24,959 nt of DNA from JTS-RE9 sp964649195 (GCA_964649195.1 CAZYPK010000070.1:1-24959), one strand, 5' to 3'. Positions 14,130-21,863 are shown, numbered from the stretch's first letter. The notes: generated by a model from the letters alone, not told the origin. Numbers and translations are program-made.

Positions 14130-17100
14130 ATGAACAAGCCTTTTCCCTCGATCGTTCGCCATGCGGGCTGGAACGTGTGGAGCCTGGCCAGCCTGTGGCT
14201 TTGCACGCTGTCGGCCCCTTCCCTGGCGGCGGTGAAGCTGCCTGAGCCGGTGAAGCGTGCGGTCGATTTCACCCGCGATGTGCAGCCGATCTTCACCGCC
14301 CATTGCATCAAGTGCCACGGCGAGGAAAAGCCCAAGGGACAGTTCCGTGTGGACCAGAGGCAGAGCCTGGTTGCAGGCGGCGATTCGGGTGAGCCGGGCA
14401 TCGCCCCTGGCAAGAGCGCGGAGAGTCACCTGATCAAGCTGGTGGCGGAGACGGTTGAAGGCGAGGTGATGCCCCCCAAGGGCCGCGCTTTGACGGATGA
14501 GCAGGTGGCGATTTTGCGGGCATGGGTGGATCAGGGCGCCAAGTGGGGCCAAGGCGTTCCCGGCGGGGATGATCCCGATGGTGCGGGACCGAGGATGCAG
14601 CGTGGCGATCACTGGTCGCTGCAACCGGTGAAGCGGCCTGCGGCGCCTGCGGTGAAGCATCAGGATTGGGTTCGCACGCCGATCGATGCGTTCATTGCGC
14701 AGAAGCTGGAGGCCGGGGGTCTTTCGCCTTCGCCGCGGGCCGATCGCGCGACGCTGGTCCGCCGGGCTTTTCTGGTGCTCACCGGTCTGCCGCCCACGCC
14801 GGGACAGGTGGAGGCGTTTGTGAAGGATGAGCGCCCCGACGCCATTTCGCATCTGGTGGATTCGCTGCTGGCCAGCCCGCGTTACGGCGAGCGGTGGGCG
14901 CGGCACTGGCTGGATGTGGCCCGCTTTGCCGAGACCAACGGCTTTGAGACCAACACCCCCCGCCCCAATGCCTGGCACTACCGCGATTACGTGATCAGCG
15001 CCTTCAATGACGACAAGCCTTACGACCGGTTCATCCGCGAACAACTGGCCGGCGACGCCCTGGATGAAGACGCCGGCACCGGCTTCCTCGTGGGCGGGCC
15101 TTATGACCAGGTGAAAAGCCCGGACATCGGCCTGACGCTCATGCAGCGAAGCGATGAACTCAACGACATCGTCAACACCACCAGCACCGCCTTCCTGGGG
15201 CTGACCGTGGCCTGCGCCCGCTGCCACAACCACAAGTTCGATCCTGTTTCGCAGAAGGATTATTTCTCGTTCATGGGCGTCTTCGCCGGTGTGAACCACG
15301 GCGACCGTCCGCTTCGCCGCAGGCTGACCCCTCAGCAGCAGCAGCAGGCCGATGCGTTGAAGAACGAACTGGAAAGCCTCAAGGCCCAGGCGGCCCGCAT
15401 CGAAGAAACCGGTCGAGGCCTTGCCGCCGCCAGGCCGGGCGAAAAAGCGGCTGCGGCGAGAACCATTCTGATCGATGACGAAACGACCGCGGCCGCGGCC
15501 CGCGTGACGCATCTGCTCAAACCCAACCCGCCCGGCGTGAACCCCACCGGCAGCCAGCGGGGCCACCGCGGCGATCCGGGCGACATCGACCGCATGCCCA
15601 ATCTCAGCGGCGGCCGCTACCTCTGGTGGAACCATCAGCCGGCCACCGATTTCATCACCTACCACCCCCATGCCGCCGGCCGCTTCCGCATCTGGATTTC
15701 CTGGGGCAGCGGCCATGCCACCCATGCGGTCGATGCCCAGTACCTGCTCGATCTCGATGGCGACCTGAAGACCCGCGACGATCAGAAACTGCTGGCCACG
15801 GTGGATCAGCGGCACTTTGCCGGCGCCACGGATGCGCAGAGGAAGCAGCCGCCTGCGGGCAAACCGCTCTGGTCGGGGCTGCATTTCGCGGGAACGCACG
15901 AGATTCAGGAGCGCAGCGTGATCGTGCTGCGAAGCGGCAAGTCCGATTCAAAGGCGATCACGGCGGATGTCGTGGTGTTTCAGGAAGAGACCGCGGATGA
16001 ATCCGGGGGGCCGAAGGCGCAGGTTCAACAGGCCGGCGTCATCCATCCGCGGCTGCGCGATCCGGTCAACAGCCGGATGAATGAGGAGGTGTTCGCACCG
16101 CAGAAGGCGAAGTTTGTGCGCTTCACCATTCATGCCGCCAACAGCGGTGAGCCGTGCATCGATGAACTGGAGGTTCATTCGGTGGCGCTGGGCACGATGC
16201 CTTCGCGCAACGTCGCCCCGGACGCCAGGCCGACCTCATCGGGTGATTATTCGGGCAACCCGCTCCATCAGCTCAAGCACGTGAACGACGGCAAGGTGGG
16301 CAACAGCCATTCGTGGATCAGCAACACCAACGGCGCCGGCTGGGTGCAGTTGGAATTGCCCGAACCGGCGGTGATCCATCGCATCGTCTGGGGCCGGGAC
16401 CGAACGCGGCAGTACGCCGATCGCACGGCCACGCAGTACGCCATCGAAGTCTCCGCCGACGAAGCCAACCCGGAAAACTGGGTGACCGTCGCCTCCTCGC
16501 AGGATCGCGTGCCCTTCGGCGCCACGCTTGAGGACCTGCCCGCCTACCGCTTTGCCGGTCTTTCGCGCGAGCAGGCCGATGAGCTTCGCCGCCTGACCGG
16601 TGAGATCGTCCGCATGCAGAAACGGATCGACAGCTTCGCCGCCAGCCCGGTGGGCTATCTGGGCGGCTTCTCGCAGCCCGCGCCGGTGCGTCGGCTGTTC
16701 CGAGGCGATCCGCTGGCGCCGCGTGAAGTGGTCGAACCGGGCGCACTGGAAATGTTCGGGCAGGATCTGAAGCTGACGAACAACACGTCCGAACAGCAGC
16801 GTCGCATCGCCCTGGCCGACTGGATCGCCGGCAAGGACAACCCGCTCACGGCCCGCGTCATGGTCAACCGCATCTGGCAGCATCACTTTGGCACGGGCAT
16901 CGTCGATACGCCCAGCGACTTCGGCAAGATGGGAACGAAGCCGACGCATCCGCAGCTTCTCGACTGGCTGGCGGATGAGTTCGTGAAGTCCGGGTGGAGC
17001 ATCAAGCATCTTCAGAAGCTGATCGTCACCAGCGCCGTCTGGCAGCAGAGCAGCCGGCCGCGCGATGAGCCGCTGAAGGTCGATGCCGGCGCGCGATTGC

Positions 17101-17633
17101 TCTGGCGCTTCCCGCCGCAGCGATTGGAGGCGGAGGCGATCCGCGATTCGATTCTCGCGGTGGCCGGCACGCTCAACGAACGCATGGGCGGACCGGGCTG
17201 GAATGCCTTCAAGGCGAACGATAATTACGTTCGCGTCTATACGCCCAAGGAGGAGTTCACCGGCGATGACCTTCGCCGGATGATCTACATGTACAAGGTC
17301 CGCATGGAGCACGACGCGACCTTCGGCGCCTTCGACTGCCCTGATGCGGGCCAGCCCACCGCCAGCCGAACCAAATCCACCACGGCGATCCAGGCGCTGT
17401 CGCTGTTCAACAGCAGCATCGTGATGCAGCAGGCGCAGGCGATGGCGTCGCGGTTGCAAAAGGAGGCGGGCGAACAGCCCTCGGCGCAGGTCAAGACCGC
17501 GTTCATGCTCTGCTTCGGCCGGTTGCCGCAACCCAAGGAACTGGATGCCTCGGTCTCGTTCATCGGTTCGCAGGGTCTGCCGGCCTTCTGCCGGGCGATG
17601 CTCAATGCGAACGAGTTTTTGTTTGTGCCGTGA
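14130..17633 (+). CDS. Planctomycete cytochrome-C / DUF1549 / F5-8C-like / DUF1553 giant exported protein
   Basis: Exported protein of 1167 residues of the PSCyt1-PSCyt2-PSD1 class abundant in Planctomycetes. A Sec signal covers about residues 1-34. The PSCyt1 domain has a c-type haem site, HCIKCHG (Cys59, Cys62, His63), with a likely axial Met114 in EVMPPKG. DUF1549 spans about 182-391 and ends with a second CxxCH, ACARCHNHKFDP (Cys362, Cys365, His366). A coiled Gln/Glu-rich stretch (401-430) leads into a carbohydrate-binding-like insert (about 440-690) and a discoidin-like F5/8C segment (about 694-800). DUF1553 covers about 885-1150. The family function is not established; electron transfer coupled to polysaccharide breakdown is a common proposal. 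The ATG at 14130, preceded by AGGAT, is preferred to 14112. It follows DUF1080 by 25 nt. Its usual DUF1501 partner is displaced downstream by Uma2 genes. Confidence 0.92.
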   Translation: MNKPFPSIVRHAGWNVWSLASLWLCTLSAPSLAAVKLPEPVKRAVDFTRDVQPIFTAHCIKCHGEEKPKGQFRVDQRQSLVAGGDSGEPGIAPGKSAESHLIKLVAETVEGEVMPPKGRALTDEQVAILRAWVDQGAKWGQGVPGGDDPDGAGPRMQRGDHWSLQPVKRPAAPAVKHQDWVRTPIDAFIAQKLEAGGLSPSPRADRATLVRRAFLVLTGLPPTPGQVEAFVKDERPDAISHLVDSLLASPRYGERWARHWLDVARFAETNGFETNTPRPNAWHYRDYVISAFNDDKPYDRFIREQLAGDALDEDAGTGFLVGGPYDQVKSPDIGLTLMQRSDELNDIVNTTSTAFLGLTVACARCHNHKFDPVSQKDYFSFMGVFAGVNHGDRPLRRRLTPQQQQQADALKNELESLKAQAARIEETGRGLAAARPGEKAAAARTILIDDETTAAAARVTHLLKPNPPGVNPTGSQRGHRGDPGDIDRMPNLSGGRYLWWNHQPATDFITYHPHAAGRFRIWISWGSGHATHAVDAQYLLDLDGDLKTRDDQKLLATVDQRHFAGATDAQRKQPPAGKPLWSGLHFAGTHEIQERSVIVLRSGKSDSKAITADVVVFQEETADESGGPKAQVQQAGVIHPRLRDPVNSRMNEEVFAPQKAKFVRFTIHAANSGEPCIDELEVHSVALGTMPSRNVAPDARPTSSGDYSGNPLHQLKHVNDGKVGNSHSWISNTNGAGWVQLELPEPAVIHRIVWGRDRTRQYADRTATQYAIEVSADEANPENWVTVASSQDRVPFGATLEDLPAYRFAGLSREQADELRRLTGEIVRMQKRIDSFAASPVGYLGGFSQPAPVRRLFRGDPLAPREVVEPGALEMFGQDLKLTNNTSEQQRRIALADWIAGKDNPLTARVMVNRIWQHHFGTGIVDTPSDFGKMGTKPTHPQLLDWLADEFVKSGWSIKHLQKLIVTSAVWQQSSRPRDEPLKVDAGARLLWRFPPQRLEAEAIRDSILAVAGTLNERMGGPGWNAFKANDNYVRVYTPKEEFTGDDLRRMIYMYKVRMEHDATFGAFDCPDAGQPTASRTKSTTAIQALSLFNSSIVMQQAQAMASRLQKEAGEQPSAQVKTAFMLCFGRLPQPKELDASVSFIGSQGLPAFCRAMLNANEFLFVP

Positions 17634-17675
17634 ATCAATTCGCCGGGCTTTGTCATTCGTCAATGGGATGTCATC

Positions 17676-18243
17676 ATGGCTTCACCCCGAACCGTTCAAT
17701 CCGATGAATGGATGACCGCCGCGGAATACGCACAGGTGGTGGACCGCAGCCGGCATACGGAACTGGTGCGTGGGAGGATTGTGCATATGAACATGCCGTT
17801 TCCACGCCACGGCCGCATCTGCATGAGGATTGCGTTTCTGGTCGAGTCGTTTCTTGTTGATCATCCCCTTGGTCAGACAGTGACCAATGATTCGGGTGTG
17901 TTGACGGAGCGTAACCCTGACACGGTGCGCGGCGCGGATGTCGCCTATTACAGTTTCAAGCGTCTGCCCAAGAATGAACTGGGCTGGGCCCTACGCGAAG
18001 ATCGCTCCCGACCTGGTGTTTGAAGTGCGTTCGCCTTCGGATCGCACTCCCAAGGTTCTTGCAAAGGTTGATGAATATCTGGATGCGGGCGTGACCGTGG
18101 TCTGCGTGGTCGATGAATCGGATCGAAGCGTGACGGTCTATCGATTGGATCAGGATGAGGTGCATCTGACCGGCGGGATGGATTTTATCGCTGCCGATGT
18201 GTTGCCGGGATTCTCGGCGCCGGTGCGGAAGTTTTTTGAGTGA
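17676..18243 (+). pseudogene. Uma2-family (DUF820) endonuclease-like gene with a +1 frameshift
   Basis: A Uma2/DUF820 protein in two frames. The first frame (from ATG 17676) reads MTAAEYAQVVDRSRHTELVRG in two parts, then GADVAYYSFKRLPKNELGWA, and leaves the family pattern at about 17991. The second frame resumes with YAKIAPDLVFEVRSPSD and continues to ADVLPGFSAPVRKFFE, ending at 18243. Removing one C from the CCC at 17989-17991 joins them into about 188 residues with the order seen in the intact copy at 18435. It is either a recent inactivating insertion or a sequencing error in a short C run. Uma2 proteins have a PD-(D/E)xK nuclease-like fold but no established function. The copy lies between the giant cytochrome gene (42 nt upstream) and DUF1501, interrupting a usual gene pair. 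Confidence 0.85.
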
Positions 18244-18247
18244 TGAG

Positions 18248-18331
18248 ATGCAATCGACCGCGCGACAAAAGCTTGTTTTTCCCGATGTGCTGCCGGGGTT
18301 CAGCGTGTATGTGGGAAAGATGCTCGAATAA
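18248..18331 (+). pseudogene. C-terminal remnant of a third Uma2-family gene
   Basis: From 18248 the frame reads MQSTARQKLVFPDVLPGF, then SVYVGKMLE and a stop at 18329-18331. The part FPDVLPGFSVYVGKMLE aligns with the C-terminus of the frameshifted copy (ADVLPGFSAPVRKFFE) and the intact copy (FPEILPLLSIRVRQLLT). No N-terminal part exists, so this is the truncated end of a lost duplicate or a recombination scar. The roughly 100 nt after it hold no further gene. Confidence 0.6.
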
Positions 18332-18434
18332 GTCAATGACTCCCAATAGCGTGTCGGCCTGGTCAATCATGACTGTCGGAATGAAACATGACATGCGGCC
18401 AAGGCCGTTTGCATCAAGGCAGGAAAGCATTACC

Positions 18435-18995
18435 GTGTCAACATTACCCGCAACACCGCAATTTCTGACCGCTGAACAGTACGCGGTCCTGCCCGATGAT
18501 GGCCGGCGGACCGAACTGGTCCGGGGGAGGGTTGTCGTTTTGAACATGCCCATGCCGGTTCACGGCTACATCTGTGCGCGTATTGCCCGCCTGCTTGGAA
18601 ATCACGTGGATGAGCACGATCTGGGGCGCGTGCTTTCAAACGATTCAGGCGTCATCACGGCACGCAATCCCGATTCGGTTCGCGGGGCCGATGTGGCGTT
18701 CTACAGTTACAACCGCCTGCCGCGCGGGCCGTTGCCTGATGAGTATCCGCCGCTGCCGCCGGAGCTGGTTTTTGAAGTGCGATCACCCGGCGATTCGGGC
18801 ACGCGAGTGATCGGCAAAGCCGCTGAATACATCGAAGCAGGCGTGCTTCAGGTTTGCGTGGTGGACCCGTATTCGCAACTGATCACTTCCTATGGCGTGA
18901 ACATGGATGTTCAGTTGTTGCGAAACGATGATTCATTGACTTTTCCGGAGATTCTGCCGTTGTTATCGATCCGTGTGCGTCAGTTGTTAACCTGA
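18435..18995 (+). CDS. Uma2-family (DUF820) endonuclease-like protein, intact copy
   Basis: Uma2/DUF820 protein of 186 residues, typical for the family, predicted cytoplasmic. Features: TAEQYAVLPDDGRRTELVRG (12-31), a GADVAFYS segment with Asp86, PPELVFEVRSPGD with Glu114 (Arg116 where a nuclease-type Lys often sits), and GKAAEYIEAGVLQVCVVDP (127-145). The PD-(D/E)xK-like residues suggest a restriction-endonuclease fold; cellular role and DNA cleavage are unproven. The GTG at 18435 is chosen because family similarity begins there and AGGA lies 10 nt upstream; an ATG at 18240 in the same frame would add 65 residues overlapping the remnant copy. It is clearly paralogous to the frameshifted gene at 17676, so the region is a tandem duplication. 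DUF1501 starts 18 nt downstream, so it probably shares that transcript. Confidence 0.87.
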   Translation: MSTLPATPQFLTAEQYAVLPDDGRRTELVRGRVVVLNMPMPVHGYICARIARLLGNHVDEHDLGRVLSNDSGVITARNPDSVRGADVAFYSYNRLPRGPLPDEYPPLPPELVFEVRSPGDSGTRVIGKAAEYIEAGVLQVCVVDPYSQLITSYGVNMDVQLLRNDDSLTFPEILPLLSIRVRQLLT

Positions 18996-19013
18996 TTTTC
19001 CTGGTGAATACCC

Positions 19014-20498
19014 ATGCCCCATCCCATTTCCCATGAAGGCCGCAAACTGCTCGATCGCCGCTCGTTTCTCGCGGGCACCGGTTCGGGCCTCAGCGCCATG
19101 GCGCTGACCTCGCTGCTTGCCAGGCGGAGCGCGATGGCCGCCGATGACAAGCCGCCGCCCATCCGTCCAGTCGTCAACCCGCAGGCGCCGTTGGCCGCCC
19201 GCGATCCGCATCACAAGCCCAAGGCCAGGCGCGTCGTCATGCTCTTCTGCTCCGGCGCGATGAGCCATGTCGATTCGTGGGACTACAAGCCCAAGCTCAT
19301 CGAGCACAGCGGCAAGCCGATGCCCGGCTCGGAAAAGCTCGTCACCTTCCAGGGCGGCCAGGGCAACCTCACCGCCCCGCTTTACAAGTTCAAGCCGCGC
19401 GGCCAGTCAGGCAAGCACCTCTCCGATCTGATTCCCAATCTCGCCGAGCTTGCCGATGACATGTGCTTCATCCACTCGATGACCGGCAAGTCCAACACGC
19501 ATGGCCCCGGTGAAAATTACATGTCCACCGGCTTCACGCTCGACGGCTTTCCCTCCATCGGCTCGTGGGTCAGCTACGCCCTGGGCAGCGAGGCCGACAA
19601 CCTGCCCGCCTTCGTCGCGATTCCCGATCCGCGCGGCGTGCCGCAGTCTTCCACGCGTAACTGGGGCAGCGCGTTTCTGCCTGCCGTCTTCCAGGGCACC
19701 GCGCTCAATGCCGCGCAGCCGGTGCGGAATCTGAGCCGTCCCGCCGCCATCTCCAAGGATGCCGACGAGGCGACGCGCGACTTTCTCAAGCTGCTCAATG
19801 ATCATCATCTGGAACGTTACCCCGGCGACACCGAACTCTCCGCCCGCATCGCCAGCTATGAACTGGCCGCCAAGATGCAGCTCAGCGTCCCTGTCGTCAG
19901 CGACCTGACCACCGAAAGCAAGGCCACGCTCGCCGACTACGGCGCCGATGATCCCAACCCGAACAAGGCGGGCTTCGCGAAGAACTGCATCCTCGCCCGC
20001 CGGCTGCTCGAACAGGGCGTGCGCTTCGTGCAGCTCTTCAACGGCGCCTATGCGATGGGCGAAGGCGTGGGCAACTGGGATGGCCACAAAACCCTCAAGG
20101 CGCAGTACGACGTGCACGGCCCGATCCTGGACAAGCCTGCCGCCGCGCTGCTGCGGGATCTCAAATCACGCGGCATGCTGGAGGACACGCTCTTCGTCTG
20201 GTGCTCCGAGTTCGGCCGCATGCCCACGTTCCAACTCGGCGCCAGCGGCCGCGACCACAACCCATCAGGCTTCACCTGCTGGATGGCCGGCGCGGGCGTG
20301 AAGGCTCCGTTCACCTACGGCGCGACCGATGACTTCGGCTACAAAGCCGTCGAAAACGTCACCACGGTGTACGACTTCCACGCGACGATTCTGCACCTGC
20401 TCGGCTTGAATCACGAACGCCTTTCCTTCTACCACAACGGCATCGAACGCCGGCTGACCGATGTGCATGGCCATGTGATCAAGCCGGTGCTGGCGTAG
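19014..20498 (+). CDS. Tat-exported DUF1501 protein
   Basis: DUF1501-family protein of 494 residues, related to the alkaline phosphatase/sulfatase fold. A twin-arginine signal, LLDRRSFLAGTGSG (Arg15-Arg16), is followed by a hydrophobic stretch to about 42. Family landmarks include RRVVMLFCSGAMSHVDSWDYKP (split at 68-90), MTGKSNTHGPGENYMSTG, WVSYALGSE, LLEQGVRFVQLFNGAY, a GNWDGHKTL motif, LFVWCSEFGRMP and a C-terminal GRDHNPSGFTCWMAGAGVK segment. His and Asp residues in GNWDGH and GRDHNP suggest metal binding. These genes normally sit directly behind the DUF1549/DUF1553 giant protein and probably act with it in the periplasm; here they are separated by about 1.4 kb of Uma2 sequence. The reaction is not established. 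The start codon has only a weak GGTG ribosome site. A palindromic repeat lies 28 nt after the stop. Confidence 0.92.
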   Translation: MPHPISHEGRKLLDRRSFLAGTGSGLSAMALTSLLARRSAMAADDKPPPIRPVVNPQAPLAARDPHHKPKARRVVMLFCSGAMSHVDSWDYKPKLIEHSGKPMPGSEKLVTFQGGQGNLTAPLYKFKPRGQSGKHLSDLIPNLAELADDMCFIHSMTGKSNTHGPGENYMSTGFTLDGFPSIGSWVSYALGSEADNLPAFVAIPDPRGVPQSSTRNWGSAFLPAVFQGTALNAAQPVRNLSRPAAISKDADEATRDFLKLLNDHHLERYPGDTELSARIASYELAAKMQLSVPVVSDLTTESKATLADYGADDPNPNKAGFAKNCILARRLLEQGVRFVQLFNGAYAMGEGVGNWDGHKTLKAQYDVHGPILDKPAAALLRDLKSRGMLEDTLFVWCSEFGRMPTFQLGASGRDHNPSGFTCWMAGAGVKAPFTYGATDDFGYKAVENVTTVYDFHATILHLLGLNHERLSFYHNGIERRLTDVHGHVIKPVLA

Positions 20499-20525
20499 AG
20501 GAGTTGCCGCGACAAGGCGCCACAG

Positions 20526-20546
20526 CCGCGACTCAACGAGTCGCGG
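20526..20546. repeat. 21-nt palindrome, CCGCGA family, copy 3
   Basis: Arms CCGCGACTC and GAGTCGCGG around AAC, identical to the copy at 9973. Its right flank ACGTATCCGGCCTGAA also resembles that copy (ACGTGAGCGGCCTGAA). It lies 28 nt after the DUF1501 stop codon. Confidence 0.9.
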
Positions 20547-20666
20547 ACGTATCCGGCCTGAAAGGTGGCAAAACGCACCTGTGACGTGCAGCCTCAAACC
20601 ATGTCCCGGCCGTCTTCGCGCCCCTTGATCCTCCGCACAACGAATACGCCATCTCACCGTCCATCT

Positions 20667-20687
20667 CCGCGACGTGTCACGTCGCGG
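20667..20687. repeat. 21-nt palindrome, CCGCGA family, core variant GTGTCAC
   Basis: Arms CCGCGACGTG and CACGTCGCGG meet at a single central T. The outer six bases on each side match the other copies while the core differs yet stays self-complementary. Flanks (TCT left, CTCACG right) match the inverted orientation seen at 10191. It lies just upstream of the epimerase promoter. Confidence 0.85.
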
Positions 20688-20694
20688 CTCACGC

Positions 20695-20732
20695 TTGACC
20701 TGTCGGTTATTTCTGTTTATACTGAAATAACC
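20695..20732 (+). promoter_or_regulatory. Candidate sigma-70-type promoter with a dyad around the -10 element
   Basis: TTGACC (20695-20700), exactly 17 nt, TATACT (20718-20723): the best promoter match in the window. GGTTATTTC (20705-20713) and GAAATAACC (20724-20732) are perfect 9-bp inverted repeats flanking the -10 hexamer, an arrangement suited to a repressor operator. The region is AT-rich compared with its surroundings. The epimerase start at 20753 has an AAAGG ribosome site (20742-20746). Confidence 0.6.
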
Positions 20733-20752
20733 AATCATACGAAAGGCGTCAC

Positions 20753-21694
20753 ATGCAGGCTCCCCGGCGCATCATCATCGCGGGCGGCAGCGGGTTCATC
20801 GGGCAGGGGCTGGCGAGGTTTCTCGCCGGGCGCGGCGATGAGGTCGCCATCCTCACCCGCCGTCCTGATCCGCGCGCCGCGGGCAGACAGGTGCGATGGG
20901 ATGGCCGGTCGCCGGGCGACTGGGCCGGATGCGTCGATGGCGCGGATGCGGTGATCAATCTGGCCGGCAAAAATGTGAATTGCCGATATACGAAAAAGGC
21001 TCTCCATGAGATCGACCAGTCGCGCATCGACGCGGTGACGGTGATGGCCCAGGCGATCGGGCAGGCGAAGCGGCCGCCGCGCGTGCTGATCCAGTCCTCG
21101 ACCACCGCCATCTACGGGCACACCTTCGATCGCTGGTGCGATGAGTCGCAGCCCGCCGGCGAATCAACGCCCGGCAGCGCGATCCCCGTGAAGACCGCCA
21201 CGCAATGGGAGCGCGCCTTTGAAACGCACCCCACCCCGCGGACGCGGCGCGTGCTGCTGCGCATCAGTTTCGTCCTGGGCAGGGATGGCGGAGCGCTGCG
21301 CACCCTGACGAACCTCACCCGCTGCTTCCTGGGCGGACGCGCCGGCGACGGCAGGCAGTACATCAGTTGGATTCACATGGACGACTGCTGTCGCGTGATT
21401 CAGGAGGCGATCGACCGCGACGACATGCAGGGGATTTACAACGTCGCCACGCCTCATCCGCCGACCAATGCCGACTTCATGCGCGAGCTTCGCCGCGCCC
21501 TGCATCGTCCGTGGGCGCCGCCCACCCCTGCTCTGCTTGTCAAACTCGGCTGCTTCCTGATAAGAACCGAACCGGTGCTGGCGCTCACCGGCCGCCGGGT
21601 GATGCCCAAACGTCTGCTCGAGCGCGGCTTTTCCTTCAACTTCCCGACGCTGCCGCAGGCGCTGGATGACATTTACGCCCGCAGCGGCGGATGA
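20753..21694 (+). CDS. TIGR01777-family NAD(P)-dependent epimerase-like protein (YfcH/SulA type)
   Basis: Extended SDR-type protein of 313 residues, close to the family norm of about 300. The cofactor loop IIIAGGSGFIG is at 7-17. The family motif INLAGKNVNCRYT (68-80) corresponds to the NLAG-x-I region, and STTAIYG (105-111) contains the Tyr region that in this family often lacks a normal Tyr-x3-Lys triad. WIHMDDCCRVI (204-214) and GIYNVATPHPPTNADF follow. The C-terminal DUF1731-like domain (about 262-310) has LLVKLGC, VMPKRLLERGFSFNFP. Predicted cytoplasmic; the reaction of this family is not established, and despite names linked to cell division no such role follows here. The promoter at 20695 indicates its own transcription unit. 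The stop codon lies 1 nt before a palindromic repeat. Confidence 0.9.
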   Translation: MQAPRRIIIAGGSGFIGQGLARFLAGRGDEVAILTRRPDPRAAGRQVRWDGRSPGDWAGCVDGADAVINLAGKNVNCRYTKKALHEIDQSRIDAVTVMAQAIGQAKRPPRVLIQSSTTAIYGHTFDRWCDESQPAGESTPGSAIPVKTATQWERAFETHPTPRTRRVLLRISFVLGRDGGALRTLTNLTRCFLGGRAGDGRQYISWIHMDDCCRVIQEAIDRDDMQGIYNVATPHPPTNADFMRELRRALHRPWAPPTPALLVKLGCFLIRTEPVLALTGRRVMPKRLLERGFSFNFPTLPQALDDIYARSGG

Positions 21695-21695
21695 G

Positions 21696-21716
21696 CCGCG
21701 ACTCAACGAGTCGCGG
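21696..21716. repeat. 21-nt palindrome, CCGCGA family, copy 4
   Basis: Identical to the copy at 9973 and placed right after the epimerase stop codon, with AG on the left and ACG on the right. It is in a suitable place to act as a 3' stem-loop protecting or ending the transcript, but has no T-run. Confidence 0.9.
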
Positions 21717-21823
21717 ACGCACCCGATCCTGCCGCACGGTCCATCACGTCATCGACTCCCGTCGCCATCGATTCCCGTTGGGCGATCCGCCGCGTGATGG
21801 ACGCTCAAGGAGGCCGCTCATCT

Positions 21824-21844
21824 CCGCGATGCGTTGCATCGCGG
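21824..21844. repeat. 21-nt palindrome, CCGCGA family, core variant TGC-GTT-GCA
   Basis: Arms CCGCGATGC and GCATCGCGG around GTT. Left flank TCT and right flank CTG match the inverted orientation of the copies at 10191 and 20667. It lies 19 nt downstream of the PEP-CTERM gene stop on the minus strand, so both converging genes (epimerase and PEP-CTERM) end in a palindrome of this family. Confidence 0.85.
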
Positions 21845-21863
21845 CTGTGGGACGGCCTGGGCG

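Noticed and set aside
12644..14413. 589-codon minus-strand open frame over the DUF1080 gene
   Set aside because: Antisense to two well-supported genes; Val/Ala/Asp-rich shadow composition without motifs.
14088..15899. 603-codon minus-strand open frame opposite the giant cytochrome protein
   Set aside because: It overlaps the haem and DUF1549 coding region in antisense and shows no recognisable domain.
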